A DNA stretch of 64,000 nt from Anaerolineae bacterium (GCA_008933735.1 WBUL01000002.1:62001-126000); one strand, 5' to 3'; shown: positions 50,801 to 59,030, numbered from the stretch's first letter. Numbers and translations: made by a program. The notes: generated by a model from the letters alone, not told the origin.

Positions 50801-51599
50801 AACAGGTCTGGGCCTGCCCATCTGCAAAGAAATCATTGAATATCATGGTGGGCGGATCTGGGTTGAAAGCACGCCAGGCCAGGGAAGCAACTTCTCTTTT
50901 GCTATTCCCATTTTGGCGACCAATACCGTCAGAATCACCGAAGGTGATTTTACAGTGCTTGTAGAGACCCTAAAAGAACAAATGCTCAAATCTTCAATGC
51001 GACAGAAAAATATTCTCATTGTGGATGATGACACAGCCATTCGAGAAATGCTTCAACAGGAATTGCGGTCGGCGGGCTATCTGGTGGAGAGCGCCAAGAC
51101 CGGCCAGGAAGCTATCACGGGGGTAAAACTGCATCAACCCGACCTGATGATTCTCGATATTCTCCTGCCAGATATGAGTGGGTTTGAAATCATCACCCTG
51201 ATCCGGAGCATACCCCAGTTCATGAATTTGCCGATTATCGTCCTCTCTATCGTCGAAGATAAAGATAAGGGACTGCGAATGGGTGCAGATAGCTATCTGT
51301 TGAAACCCATTGATTCGGATGCCCTGCTTCAAGAAATCGAAAAGGTCTTCGAAAGAGGGTATCCTAAAAGAAAGATTCTGATTGCGGATGAAAATGTGGA
51401 ACTCGTTCGGATTTTGTCGGATATGCTGAGCCAGCAGGGACATGATGTAGTCTGTATTCAAACAGAAGAGCTCATAGAGCAAATCGAAACGATCAGCCCG
51501 CATATGGTGATGAGCAGTACCCATCTGACAGAACACCATGACATTATGGAAAAGCTGCGTACAAGGAAAGACAGTTTGTCGGTTTTTCTTTACCAGTAA
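47817..51599 (+). CDS. Large hybrid histidine kinase with two sensor regions
   Basis: A 1260-residue membrane sensor kinase. Residues about 15-177 hold six predicted membrane segments. A further segment at about 192-212 is followed by an extracytoplasmic dCache-like domain (to about 510) and a last segment at about 520-543. Then come HAMP, a coiled coil, GAF (about 630-780), HisKA with the phosphorylated H805 (VSHELRTP), the HATPase with NLISNAVKFTP, DTGIGI and GTGLGLPICKE, and a receiver with D1114 (MILDILLPD). The last 75 residues begin like another receiver (KILIADENVELV) but stop early. It is five bases after the BMP lipoprotein gene and just before the RsbW-like gene. The BMP protein is a possible ligand carrier. 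Confidence 0.92.
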   Translation: MVINRLFVRFRRQPFWIVTLASAIPPIVATLILLLLYWQTPDWQYPALAGIAGGITLIHGAAWFIAWKWSHVDFATWLIATTQVLSAVAAPLFMTDYWLIGPFLLAAVPIQIGISDQLRRMPMFVVFTLFGAAGMLAVDLLALSDRIAIFGQPIVKVLVIALSMLSIITLCFLLWLFRLRPRASHRVHYDLATQQSLFFAAIAAASIVVVTGVLVNQIRQSQIEQVGENFQILAEINAERVGNTLEEQVDELLSLGRREIVLQEGLEAANAAYPESREETQKLLAERERLWQTSPETSEFVLQYRSNPQTIELSRFRGADLLYNNVLLTDVKGGLVAAQGEKPERYYFGDETWWQIAWNKGQGDIYLGNLQIDPDTKVTTIFIAVAIISPQTNRTVGILASQYDLRAVQHEIKVATSRGTGQVTLLTSDGRVVAGQNESLIGEKAWSDLFSSEIILPEDGRLSTKSDWLLGQDREDHPAVLAYAPLKTTSGVKLDPIRTLELHILVSDTQQNALAQVTRSSKIAGLVGLLVTAMVVLAAIAIARVLTRPIEALTTTAAAMSAGSLDQRARPVGPIELVTLAESFNTLTGQLRSLISSLQDQVEQRTAQLEARVEQLATLNRITQTVASFHDLETALGAVAQEMVQLFHGHDCGIALLDEEHTALTVVADYFGGEGLTSTIGVKIPLADNSSFQEAILSGRSMVVPNAQTNPIATLIHGVMRRQQVECLMMVPLLARGEVIGTIGIGTDQPGREFTPAEVSLAETVAGQIAVAIERARLYTEAQDARAAAEEANESKSAFLASVSHELRTPLTSVLGFAKIIQKRLDERIFPLIKERDARTERTITQIAENVQIIVEEGDRLTALINNVLDLSKIEAGKVEWDMQPLSIAAVAERAVAATKALFVHKNLNLIYDVPDTLPLITGDRDRLIQVVVNLISNAVKFTPEGSVTCRARQVYGEIVLSIMDTGIGIASEDQQTVFEKFKQVGDTLTDKPQGTGLGLPICKEIIEYHGGRIWVESTPGQGSNFSFAIPILATNTVRITEGDFTVLVETLKEQMLKSSMRQKNILIVDDDTAIREMLQQELRSAGYLVESAKTGQEAITGVKLHQPDLMILDILLPDMSGFEIITLIRSIPQFMNLPIIVLSIVEDKDKGLRMGADSYLLKPIDSDALLQEIEKVFERGYPKRKILIADENVELVRILSDMLSQQGHDVVCIQTEELIEQIETISPHMVMSSTHLTEHHDIMEKLRTRKDSLSVFLYQ

Positions 51600-51609
51600 G
51601 GTATGAAGG

Positions 51610-52032
51610 GTGAAAAATTCTGTTTTAGAAATCCCGGCGGATTTAAATAACCTTGAAGTGGTGCGAGATTTTGTGCGTGAGCAGGTTACAGATTTTGCAC
51701 TTTCCGAGGAAGCGCTTGAAGATTTGATCCTGGCCGTAAACGAGGCAGCCACGAATGTGATCGTACATGGCTATAGATACAAGCCGGGCATGATACAGAT
51801 TGAGATTAAAGGCGGCCTGGATGACAGCCTGCATGTGTGTATCCGTGACCAGGCACCGCTCTTTGATCCTACCAATATTCCCCCTCCCGACTTGTCGCTG
51901 CCCCTCGAAAAACGACCTTTTGGCGGCATGGGAGTACACTTAATTAAAACCCTGACAGACGAGGTGAAATACTGTATCACGTCACAGGGCGGCAACGAAC
52001 TTACACTAGTAAAAAAACAGAGGGAGGATTAG
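51610..52032 (+). CDS. RsbW-like anti-sigma factor/serine kinase
   Basis: A 140-residue HATPase_c_2 protein. The ATP-binding N-box is ILAVNEAATNVIVHGY, then a G1-like IRDQAPLFDP and GGMGVHLIKTLTD. Start is GTG, since the ATG seven bases earlier leads to a stop in another frame. It lies 10 bases after the hybrid kinase gene and four bases before the STAS gene. Such proteins phosphorylate a STAS antagonist and hold a sigma factor; the target sigma factor is not in the window. Confidence 0.9.
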   Translation: MKNSVLEIPADLNNLEVVRDFVREQVTDFALSEEALEDLILAVNEAATNVIVHGYRYKPGMIQIEIKGGLDDSLHVCIRDQAPLFDPTNIPPPDLSLPLEKRPFGGMGVHLIKTLTDEVKYCITSQGGNELTLVKKQRED

Positions 52033-52036
52033 CAAA

Positions 52037-52447
52037 ATGGACATCACGGTTGAGCAGCAGCAGGGACGGGTCCCGGTAACGATCATGAAGCTAAATGGGA
52101 ACCTGGACGGGTCGAATTATCAGGAGGTCATTGCAAAAGGCAAAGAGCTCTATACCGCGGGCGCACGGTACTTGCTCATCGATATGAGCGGAGTTCCTTT
52201 CATGGGCAGCGCAGGATTAGTAGCACTGCACAACCTGGCGCTACTCATGCAGGAAAAACAAGTACCTGAATCGGAAGATGGATGGTCAGCCCTGCACGCT
52301 GCCAGCAGCGCCGCCGAGGCAGGCAAACAAAACAACGTCAAAATCCTCAGCCCGCAGCCCTCGGTAGATCGTGGTCTGGAACGGACAGGAATGAAACAGT
52401 TTTTCGACATTCATACCGATTTGGAAGCGGCGGTTTCCTCTTTTTAA
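52037..52447 (+). CDS. STAS-domain anti-sigma factor antagonist
   Basis: A 136-residue STAS protein. The phosphorylation site is S58 in LIDMSGVPFMGSAGLVAL, with the usual beta-alpha pattern around it. An insertion of about 25 polar residues (after LLMQEKQVPE) separates the core from the C-terminal KNNVKIL-like strand, so it is longer than RsbV or SpoIIAA (about 110-117). It is followed 9 bases later by the phosphatase that would remove its phosphate. Confidence 0.9.
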   Translation: MDITVEQQQGRVPVTIMKLNGNLDGSNYQEVIAKGKELYTAGARYLLIDMSGVPFMGSAGLVALHNLALLMQEKQVPESEDGWSALHAASSAAEAGKQNNVKILSPQPSVDRGLERTGMKQFFDIHTDLEAAVSSF

Positions 52448-52456
52448 GGAGCAAGC

Positions 52457-53980
52457 ATGATCCGCCTACGCCGCCTGCTGGAAAAAGATACCGTCCACGC
52501 CCTGCTGGCGAGTTTTGAGACGCTGCTGCCCGGTGCGGAGCTCGCCCTGATCGAAGTTGATGGACGGGTCTTTGCCGGGCATTCCATGGCTGAACTCCCC
52601 GCTGATGCGGTGCGGCTCCCACTGGCAGTCAGGTCGAAGCCAGCCGGAATGCTGGTCGCGCGGCAGGCAAAGCATCCGGAAATTCTCCACGCGCTGTATA
52701 CCAGTTTATCGCTCCTGCTCAGTGAAGCTCAGGAAAAACGTGATCTGGTTGAAGAAACGCTGGACAGGTATCGGGAAATTAATCTGCTCTACCAGCTTGG
52801 CGAAACGATGGGCATTCATGTTGCCCCGGCTATCATCCCCGAAGCTATGCTGGACGAAGTCAGCCGAATAATTGATTCCGAAGTCAGTATGGTTTTGTTG
52901 TACAGCAGTGATCATGAATTGGTGATCAAATCCTGTCGTGGCGCAGTTGAGTTCAGTCATACATTGTGGGCTGTCTCAGAAAGTTTGCTCCAGCGGGTCG
53001 CGGAAATTGGGCGGGCGGATATTGCTACCCAGGTATATATTCAGGAGTCCCGTGAAGGCACCGTTCTGTGTGCCCCATTAAAAGTCCAGGAACACCTCAT
53101 GGGCTTTGTGCTGATGGGTCGTTTTGACGGCCAGGATATGTTCACCGCTGGAGATGAAAAACTCCTGATGGCGATGACCCATCAGGCTGCCATTGCCCTG
53201 GAAACACACCGACTGTATCAGCAGGAAATTGAACGGCAGCTCCTCGAAAAAGAGCTGTCCGTAGGTCGCCAGATTCAATTGGGTCTGCTGCCGACCTCTT
53301 TTCCTGATATTCCGGGCTGGGAATTTGCTGCCACCTATGAGGCGGCACGACAGGTCGGCGGTGATTTGTATGATTTTTTCCATATTCCTGACCAGCCCCA
53401 CCGCTTAGGCATCGTCATCGCCGATGTGACGGGCAAAGGGGTCCCGGCCGCCATGTTTATGGCATTGAGCCGCACGATCATTCGGGCCGAATCGAGAACC
53501 GGGGATCCGCCGACAGAAGTATTACAACGCAGCAATCGGCTTATTGTAGATGACAACCGTTCGAACCTGTTCATGACGGCTTTTTATGCCACCCTGGATA
53601 CCCCGACCGGACAGCTTGTGTGTGCGAACGCTGGTCATGATTATCCCCTGTGGCTGCATACACAACCGGGCCACTGTGAATTTGTCAAAACCCAGGGTTT
53701 GATGCTGGGCGCTTTTAAGTCGATTACCCTTACCGAGCAGCAGCTTAACCTCGCTCCTGGAGATTGCCTGGTGTTGTATACAGATGGGGTAACGGAAGCG
53801 ATGAACCAGCACGGGCAGTTTTTTGGGGAAGAACGCCTGAAAGCTGTCGTTGAGGCCGGGAGCAGCGCCACTGCCAACGAATTACTGACTGCCATCATGG
53901 ACGCCGTGAGACAGTTTATTGGGGATTACGCCCAGTCCGATGACCTGACCTTATTTATCATCAAGAGGCAGTTTTCATGA
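52457..53980 (+). CDS. GAF-SpoIIE (RsbU-like) serine phosphatase
   Basis: A 507-residue protein. A GAF domain lies at about residues 105-260 and a PP2C/SpoIIE domain after it. The linker ELSVGRQIQLGLLP is the usual helix before the catalytic part. Metal-site motifs are QVGGDLYDFF, IADVTGKGVPAAMFM, CANAGHDYPLWL, LYTDGVTEAMN and SDDLTLFII. It should dephosphorylate the STAS protein beside it when its sensory input is on. It overlaps the receiver gene by four bases. Confidence 0.92.
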   Translation: MIRLRRLLEKDTVHALLASFETLLPGAELALIEVDGRVFAGHSMAELPADAVRLPLAVRSKPAGMLVARQAKHPEILHALYTSLSLLLSEAQEKRDLVEETLDRYREINLLYQLGETMGIHVAPAIIPEAMLDEVSRIIDSEVSMVLLYSSDHELVIKSCRGAVEFSHTLWAVSESLLQRVAEIGRADIATQVYIQESREGTVLCAPLKVQEHLMGFVLMGRFDGQDMFTAGDEKLLMAMTHQAAIALETHRLYQQEIERQLLEKELSVGRQIQLGLLPTSFPDIPGWEFAATYEAARQVGGDLYDFFHIPDQPHRLGIVIADVTGKGVPAAMFMALSRTIIRAESRTGDPPTEVLQRSNRLIVDDNRSNLFMTAFYATLDTPTGQLVCANAGHDYPLWLHTQPGHCEFVKTQGLMLGAFKSITLTEQQLNLAPGDCLVLYTDGVTEAMNQHGQFFGEERLKAVVEAGSSATANELLTAIMDAVRQFIGDYAQSDDLTLFIIKRQFS

Positions 53981-54354
53981 CTCAAAAAATATTAATCGCA
54001 GATGACGAGGCGCATATTCGCCAGTTGATCGAACAGAGTGTCGAGGATTTAGAAGACTCCGGCGTGGAAATTCTGTACGCTGATAATGGGGAAAGCGCCC
54101 TGAAAATTATCCGGGCCGAACATCCGTCACTCGTATTTCTGGACGTGATGATGCCCCGCATGAATGGATTCGATGTATGCCATCAAGTCAAGCATGAGCT
54201 AGGGATGGACAGCGTTTACATCGTCATGCTGACGGCCAAAGGCCAGGAATTTGACAAACAGCGCGGAGAAGAAGCCGGGGCCGATATTTACATGACCAAA
54301 CCCTTTGATCCGGATGAACTGTTAGCACTGGCGGAACGGGTCTTGGGCTTGTAA
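53977..54354 (+). CDS. Single-domain response regulator
   Basis: A 125-residue CheY-like receiver with D9/D10, the phospho-acceptor D56 (FLDVMMPRM), the MLTAKG switch and the KPFDPDE lysine. No output domain is attached. The ATGA overlap with the phosphatase suggests coupling. It could take phosphate from the hybrid kinase and affect the partner-switching proteins, but this is inferred from position only. Confidence 0.92.
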   Translation: MTQKILIADDEAHIRQLIEQSVEDLEDSGVEILYADNGESALKIIRAEHPSLVFLDVMMPRMNGFDVCHQVKHELGMDSVYIVMLTAKGQEFDKQRGEEAGADIYMTKPFDPDELLALAERVLGL

Positions 54355-54439
54355 AAGCGTCACGGCAAGCCAACGAAATTGAGGAGTAGCAATTGGGCGC
54401 TTCTGGCCGATGTGACCAGAAGCGATTGAAAATAACCCG

Positions 54440-55006
54440 CTAATTTTGTTTCAATGGAATCTGGTTGAAAGCACCTTCTGCATTATAAGTCCGTGCACCG
54501 CTCTGGTCTGAAGCGATAAAGGAAAACTTGCCAGAAATCAGGCCGTTTTCTACTTCCTCAACAACTAACACTCCCCCTACAGCATAATAAACTCCAGTGG
54601 CACGGGTGGTCACCGTTGCGCTGTAGCGATCTTCAGTATGAGTCGGTTGGAAGCGTGACATCGTATAAGTTCCTGGCTGAATATCAAAGGGGAAATACAG
54701 GGTTGCCCCAAAACCAGAAAAAGTATCAATCAACATAAGCACGTGCTCATCCTGGTTGCGATTGTCACGCCCCAGTTTGCTTTCCTCAATGGTTTGTTCC
54801 GACTGCCCGGTGAGCAGCACGGTAAAAGTCCCAGCAGCCACATCTGCCGAAGACAGGCTGGGTTCAGGAACATTGACGGTAGGTACAGGGGTGGCAGTCG
54901 CCGATGCTTCATTGGATGACCCACCGCTTCCGTTATCCTCGTCGCCGCCGCCACACGCAGCCAGCATCAGAATCAAAAGAGAGATGATCAACAGAATCTT
55001 GTGCAT
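54440..55006 (-). CDS. Small lipoprotein of unknown function
   Basis: A 188-residue lipoprotein with signal MHKILLIISLLILMLAAC (Cys 18), then a Gly/Asp/Ser-rich linker with EDNGSGGSSNEASATATPVP. The C-terminal part looks like a beta-rich domain (GTFTVLLTGQSEQTI, GFGATLYFPFDIQPGTYTMS, RATGVYYAVGGVL, LISGKFSFIASD). No family is recognised. The stop is 85 bases from the receiver gene on the other strand. Function unknown; it faces the cell envelope. Confidence 0.75.
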   Translation of the reverse strand: MHKILLIISLLILMLAACGGGDEDNGSGGSSNEASATATPVPTVNVPEPSLSSADVAAGTFTVLLTGQSEQTIEESKLGRDNRNQDEHVLMLIDTFSGFGATLYFPFDIQPGTYTMSRFQPTHTEDRYSATVTTRATGVYYAVGGVLVVEEVENGLISGKFSFIASDQSGARTYNAEGAFNQIPLKQN

Positions 55007-55149
55007 TGGCCTTATTTACCTCACGTATCACCAGAATTAGAATAGGCGCATAGATTGTAGCAAGTTAGAATACAATCCGAAATTTCACGAAATCTTTATA
55101 TTCTCCCGTTAGAATCATCCTGTTTATTCAATGAGAAAGGGATTTCATA

Positions 55150-56856
55150 ATGAGGAAAATTTTGGTTATTCTCGCCCTGATAACAGTGCTGCCCCTGAGC
55201 GCCCTTGCTCAGGAACCCGGTTCTGGCGGGCCCGTTATTGAAGCCAACATCAGTGGCAATGCTAACATCGGTTCATTTAACCTGCTGCGGTGCAGCGGCA
55301 CGGATTGTGCACGCATTGGACAATTTTTGTTCCCTGGCCTGGTCGGCGTGAACCCCGAAACAGGTGATTTCGCCTCGGCGGAACAGTTCCCCAGTACCGC
55401 ACTGGCGCTGCGTTGGGAAATCTCGGAAGACGGCAAAGAGTATACTTTTTACATGCGGGATGATGCCTTCTGGTCAGATGGCAACCCCATTACGGCAAAT
55501 GACGTGAAATTTTCATTTGACGCGATAGCCAGCGGCGAAATCGAATCCGACCTGAGCGGCTACGTAGATGCCTTCGTTCAAAGTGTCGAAGTGATTGATG
55601 ATTACACCGTCAAATTTACGTTCGGCGAAGCCTCCTGCGATGCGCTGTCGCTGGCAGGCGCGGTTTACCCGCTGCCCTCACAATATTTTGGCGGGGATTT
55701 CACCAAAATGGTTGACCCCGAATTTGACCGCAGCCCGGCAGTCACAGGTGGCATTTTTAACTTTGGGCGTTTCGATGGCGATCAGATCGTGCTGACTGCT
55801 AACCCGAACGCCTGGGGCGTAATCAATGATGTCGTCATCCCCGAAGGATTCATTTACGTTGATGTGCCTGACACAACAGTCGCCGTTGAGCGTCTGCTGA
55901 GCGGCGAAATCAACTTTTTGGATGGCCCAGAACGCCAGCGGCGTCAGGAACTCATTGACAGCCCGGATGTGCAGACCTTTGAATTCCCAGCCAATGGCTG
56001 GAACTACATTGGTTTGAACCTGGCTGACCCGACTAACCCCCAGAACGGCCTGGATGAAGATGGTAACCCAATTGACCAGGGACATCACCCTATCCTTGGT
56101 GATGTGCAGGTGCGTCGTGCCTTGCAGCTTGCGATGAATGTGCAAGAAATGATTGATATTGTATCCCTCGGTCAGGGCGTTCAGATGGCCGCCAACGAAA
56201 TCCCCAGCTCCTGGGCGATCAGCCCGGATTTGCAGCCGATTCCCCATGATCCCGACGCCGCTGCCGCGATGCTGGACGAAGCCGGATGGGTGTTAGGCGA
56301 TGATGGGGTGCGTGTCTGCCAGGGCTGCGAGTATGCCGAAGAAGGAACACCTCTGCGCTTTGCACTGCTCGTCCCGGATGGGTCAGTCAACGCGGAACGG
56401 ATTGCACTGCTGTTCCAGGATCAACTCAAAGCCGTCGGGGTAGAAGTCGATGTGCAAATCCTGGATTTCAACACGGTGGTCAGTCAGATTACCGGACAGA
56501 CCTTCGATGCGGTACTGCTGGCGTGGTCGAACGGATACCCAGTTAACCCCGATGTTGCTCAGATTTTCAACGCCAGCGCCGATGTGGTGGGTGCCGGTTT
56601 CAATTTCACCTCCTACAGAAACCCTGATATGGAAGCTTTGAATGAACAGGCCCGGGTCCTCCCTGGCTGCGATCCGGCGGAACGGGCGGCCCTATACTGG
56701 CAGGTTCAGGAAACCCTTCAGAATGACCAGCCTTATTTATGGCTATATACGGCCAATGATATGTACGCGGCGCGTGCTGAAGTCGAAGGTTTTTCACCTT
56801 TTGCCAACCAGCCCTTCTGGAATGTAGAAACCTGGCAGATTGACCAGCCACGTTAG
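55150..56856 (+). CDS. Peptide/oligosaccharide ABC transporter substrate-binding protein (SBP_bac_5)
   Basis: A 568-residue family 5 binding protein. Signal peptide is MRKILVILALITVLPLSALA. The family marks are LALRWEISEDGKEYTFYMRDDAFWSDGNPITANDVKFSFDAI in the first third (given as positions about 79-120), GEINFLDGPE, then DVQVRRALQLAMN and, near the end, AERAALYWQVQETLQ. It is first in an operon with OppB- and OppC-type permeases after a hairpin. Ligand may be a peptide, nickel-chelate or oligosaccharide; not distinguishable by eye. Confidence 0.9.
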   Translation: MRKILVILALITVLPLSALAQEPGSGGPVIEANISGNANIGSFNLLRCSGTDCARIGQFLFPGLVGVNPETGDFASAEQFPSTALALRWEISEDGKEYTFYMRDDAFWSDGNPITANDVKFSFDAIASGEIESDLSGYVDAFVQSVEVIDDYTVKFTFGEASCDALSLAGAVYPLPSQYFGGDFTKMVDPEFDRSPAVTGGIFNFGRFDGDQIVLTANPNAWGVINDVVIPEGFIYVDVPDTTVAVERLLSGEINFLDGPERQRRQELIDSPDVQTFEFPANGWNYIGLNLADPTNPQNGLDEDGNPIDQGHHPILGDVQVRRALQLAMNVQEMIDIVSLGQGVQMAANEIPSSWAISPDLQPIPHDPDAAAAMLDEAGWVLGDDGVRVCQGCEYAEEGTPLRFALLVPDGSVNAERIALLFQDQLKAVGVEVDVQILDFNTVVSQITGQTFDAVLLAWSNGYPVNPDVAQIFNASADVVGAGFNFTSYRNPDMEALNEQARVLPGCDPAERAALYWQVQETLQNDQPYLWLYTANDMYAARAEVEGFSPFANQPFWNVETWQIDQPR

Positions 56857-56870
56857 TCCCTCGCAGTTCT

Positions 56871-56901
56871 AACAGGTCGGGAGTTAAACTCTCGACCTGT
56901 T
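56871..56901 (+). terminator. 13-bp hairpin between binding protein and permeases of the Opp operon
   Basis: AACAGGTCGGGAG (56871-56883) and CTCTCGACCTGTT (56889-56901) pair with one G-T wobble around TTAAA, followed by TATT. A strong hairpin between binding protein and permease genes, as seen in two other operons here. It probably limits read-through to the permeases. Confidence 0.75.
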
Positions 56902-56917
56902 TATTAAGGATAATGCC

Positions 56918-57967
56918 ATGCTCAGGTTTATTCTTCGCCGGATTCTTCAGGCGATTCCGACTTTGTTTGGAATCAGCTTTCTTTCTTTTGCCATTATGAC
57001 CGCTGCTCCCGGTGGCCCCACCGCCGCAATGAAACTCGACCCCCACCTGACCGTGAAACAGCGCGAAGCCGCCGCTGACCGCCTGGGTGTCAATGATCCC
57101 TTCTTTGTCCAGTACATCCGATGGCTGATCGGCGATGACTGGAAAACCTACGAAACCGTTGACAACGATGGCAACGTCGTCCGCGAAAAAGGCGAAAACA
57201 AAGGGATTTTACGCGGAGATTTTGGGCGCTCCTTCACCTACAAGATGCCCGTAGTGGACTTGATCAAGGAAAAGCTTCAACCGACCGCAGAACTGGGTTT
57301 GCTCTCGCTGCTGGTAGGGTTCGGGCTGGGCGTGCCCATTGGCATTCTTTCCGCGCTGAATCAGGGTGGCAAATTTGATAATCTTACCCGTGTTGTCGCA
57401 GTTGTTTTTAACGCGCTCCCTGCCTTCTACATGGGGCTGCTGCTGATTCTGGTTTTTGGTTCATATCTCGAACTGCTGCCGATGGGCAACCGCTGCCCGA
57501 TTTCCGTATCTGGCGAATGTTCCCTCACAGACCGCGCTGAGCGACTGATCCTTCCGGTGTTCACGATTGCGACAGGCTTTATTGCAGTGCTCTCACGTTA
57601 TGCGCGTGCGGCGACCCTGGATGTATTGAATCAGGACTACGTCCGTACTGCCCGCGCGAAGGGACTGCATAGTCGGCAAATCACGTTCCGCCACGTCGGA
57701 CGCAATATGCTCATTCCCATTGTCACCCTGCTTGGCCCATCGATTCCGGGCATCCTGGGGGGTGCGGTGGTCGTGGAACGTATTTTCTCATGGCAGGGTT
57801 TAGGACGGCTGGCGCTGGAAGCAGTGACCACCCAGGATTACCCCGTTGTGATGGCATTTGTCATGTTCGGTGGAGTCAGCACCGTGATTGGCTACCTGCT
57901 TTCAGACATCATGTATGCTCTGGTTGATCCCCGCATCAGCCTGGATGCAGGAGCAGGCAGATCATGA
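56918..57967 (+). CDS. OppB/DppB-type ABC transporter permease
   Basis: A 349-residue permease. The N-terminus LRFILRRILQAIPTLFGISFLSFAIM is the family start. A long periplasmic loop follows, and the EAA region is YVRTARAKGLHSRQITFRHVGRN then the final IMYALVDPRISLDAG. It overlaps the OppC gene by four bases (ATGA). The substrate depends on the binding protein. Confidence 0.92.
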   Translation: MLRFILRRILQAIPTLFGISFLSFAIMTAAPGGPTAAMKLDPHLTVKQREAAADRLGVNDPFFVQYIRWLIGDDWKTYETVDNDGNVVREKGENKGILRGDFGRSFTYKMPVVDLIKEKLQPTAELGLLSLLVGFGLGVPIGILSALNQGGKFDNLTRVVAVVFNALPAFYMGLLLILVFGSYLELLPMGNRCPISVSGECSLTDRAERLILPVFTIATGFIAVLSRYARAATLDVLNQDYVRTARAKGLHSRQITFRHVGRNMLIPIVTLLGPSIPGILGGAVVVERIFSWQGLGRLALEAVTTQDYPVVMAFVMFGGVSTVIGYLLSDIMYALVDPRISLDAGAGRS

Positions 57968-58929
57968 GCGAATCTCGAATTGTCCAACTCACCGCCAGTG
58001 ACATCACCATGGACGAACAGCGGCTGGATGCCAGCCTGTGGCAGTTGGGGTTGCGGCGGCTGCGGCGGGACTACCTGACAATTGCTGCCATCGTGGTGAT
58101 TCTCATCATCGCGCTGCTGGCGCTGCTGGCCCCGGTTATTTCCAATCAGATTCTCAATGTGAATTACACCAAAACCAGCCGTGACATTTTCCTGCCGATT
58201 GGTTCAGCGGGTCACATCCTGGGCACGGATGATATTGGTCGAGATTATTTTTCGCGCCTGCTCTACGGCGGGCGGGTTTCGATGGGGATCGCGTTTTCCT
58301 CTGCGGTCATTTCAATTTTGATCGGCATCACGCTGGGATTAATTTCCGGTTATTACCAGGGCGGCCCTCTGAAAATCGTTGACGATACGATGATGTGGTT
58401 CATTACCACGCTGAATTCTATTCCTACACTGTACCTGCTGATTATCCTGGTGGCAGCGATGGGCGGAAACAGCACCAGTGTACGCTCCTCCGTTTCCCTG
58501 TCCGTTTTGAGTCTGGTACTTATCCTGAGTTTGCTGGGATGGACAGGGACACTCCGTCTGGTACGCGGCGAAACAATTTCCCAGAAAAACCGCGAATATA
58601 TTGTCGCTGCCCATGCGATTGGGGTCAGCACCTGGCGCATTATGTTCTCACACATTCTTCCCAACGTCTTCTCGGTGATCATCGTTTCACTGGCGATAGA
58701 CATTGGGAATCTGATTCTGGTCGAGTCTACATTAAGCTATCTGGGGTTAGGTGTGCAAGAACCTACTCCAAGCTGGGGAAACATGCTGACGGATGCCCAG
58801 ACCTTCTTCACACGCGGGCTGCATCTGCTGCTCATCCCAGGCACACTGATCGGCGTGACGGTGCTGTGCCTGTACATCATTGGTGACGGCCTGCGCGACG
58901 CTTTTGACCCCCAGACGGTTAAAAAATAG
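57964..58929 (+). CDS. OppC/DppC-type ABC transporter permease
   Basis: A 321-residue permease. An N-terminal membrane segment (TIAAIVVILIIALLALLAPVI), the family motif GTDDIGRDYFSRLLYGGRVS, an EAA-like YIVAAHAIGVSTWRIMFSHI and the end GDGLRDAFDPQ are present. No ATPase genes (OppD/OppF) follow; a clear terminator lies right after the stop. The ATPases must be encoded elsewhere or be shared. Confidence 0.93.
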   Translation: MSESRIVQLTASDITMDEQRLDASLWQLGLRRLRRDYLTIAAIVVILIIALLALLAPVISNQILNVNYTKTSRDIFLPIGSAGHILGTDDIGRDYFSRLLYGGRVSMGIAFSSAVISILIGITLGLISGYYQGGPLKIVDDTMMWFITTLNSIPTLYLLIILVAAMGGNSTSVRSSVSLSVLSLVLILSLLGWTGTLRLVRGETISQKNREYIVAAHAIGVSTWRIMFSHILPNVFSVIIVSLAIDIGNLILVESTLSYLGLGVQEPTPSWGNMLTDAQTFFTRGLHLLLIPGTLIGVTVLCLYIIGDGLRDAFDPQTVKK

Positions 58930-58939
58930 AGTCCCCTGA

Positions 58940-58973
58940 ACCAGTCCTCCCGATTGAGAGGACTGGTCTTTTT
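58940..58973 (+). terminator. Rho-independent terminator after the Opp operon
   Basis: ACCAGTCCTC (58940-58949) and GAGGACTGGT (58958-58967) pair fully around eight bases and are followed by CTTTTT. This is the clearest terminator of the window and ends the Opp operon 10 bases after the last stop codon. Confidence 0.9.
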
Positions 58974-59030
58974 GCATTTACGCTCCAAACTTGATTAAAT
59001 CTACAGCAAATTGAAAGAAAGGAGTTTGTG

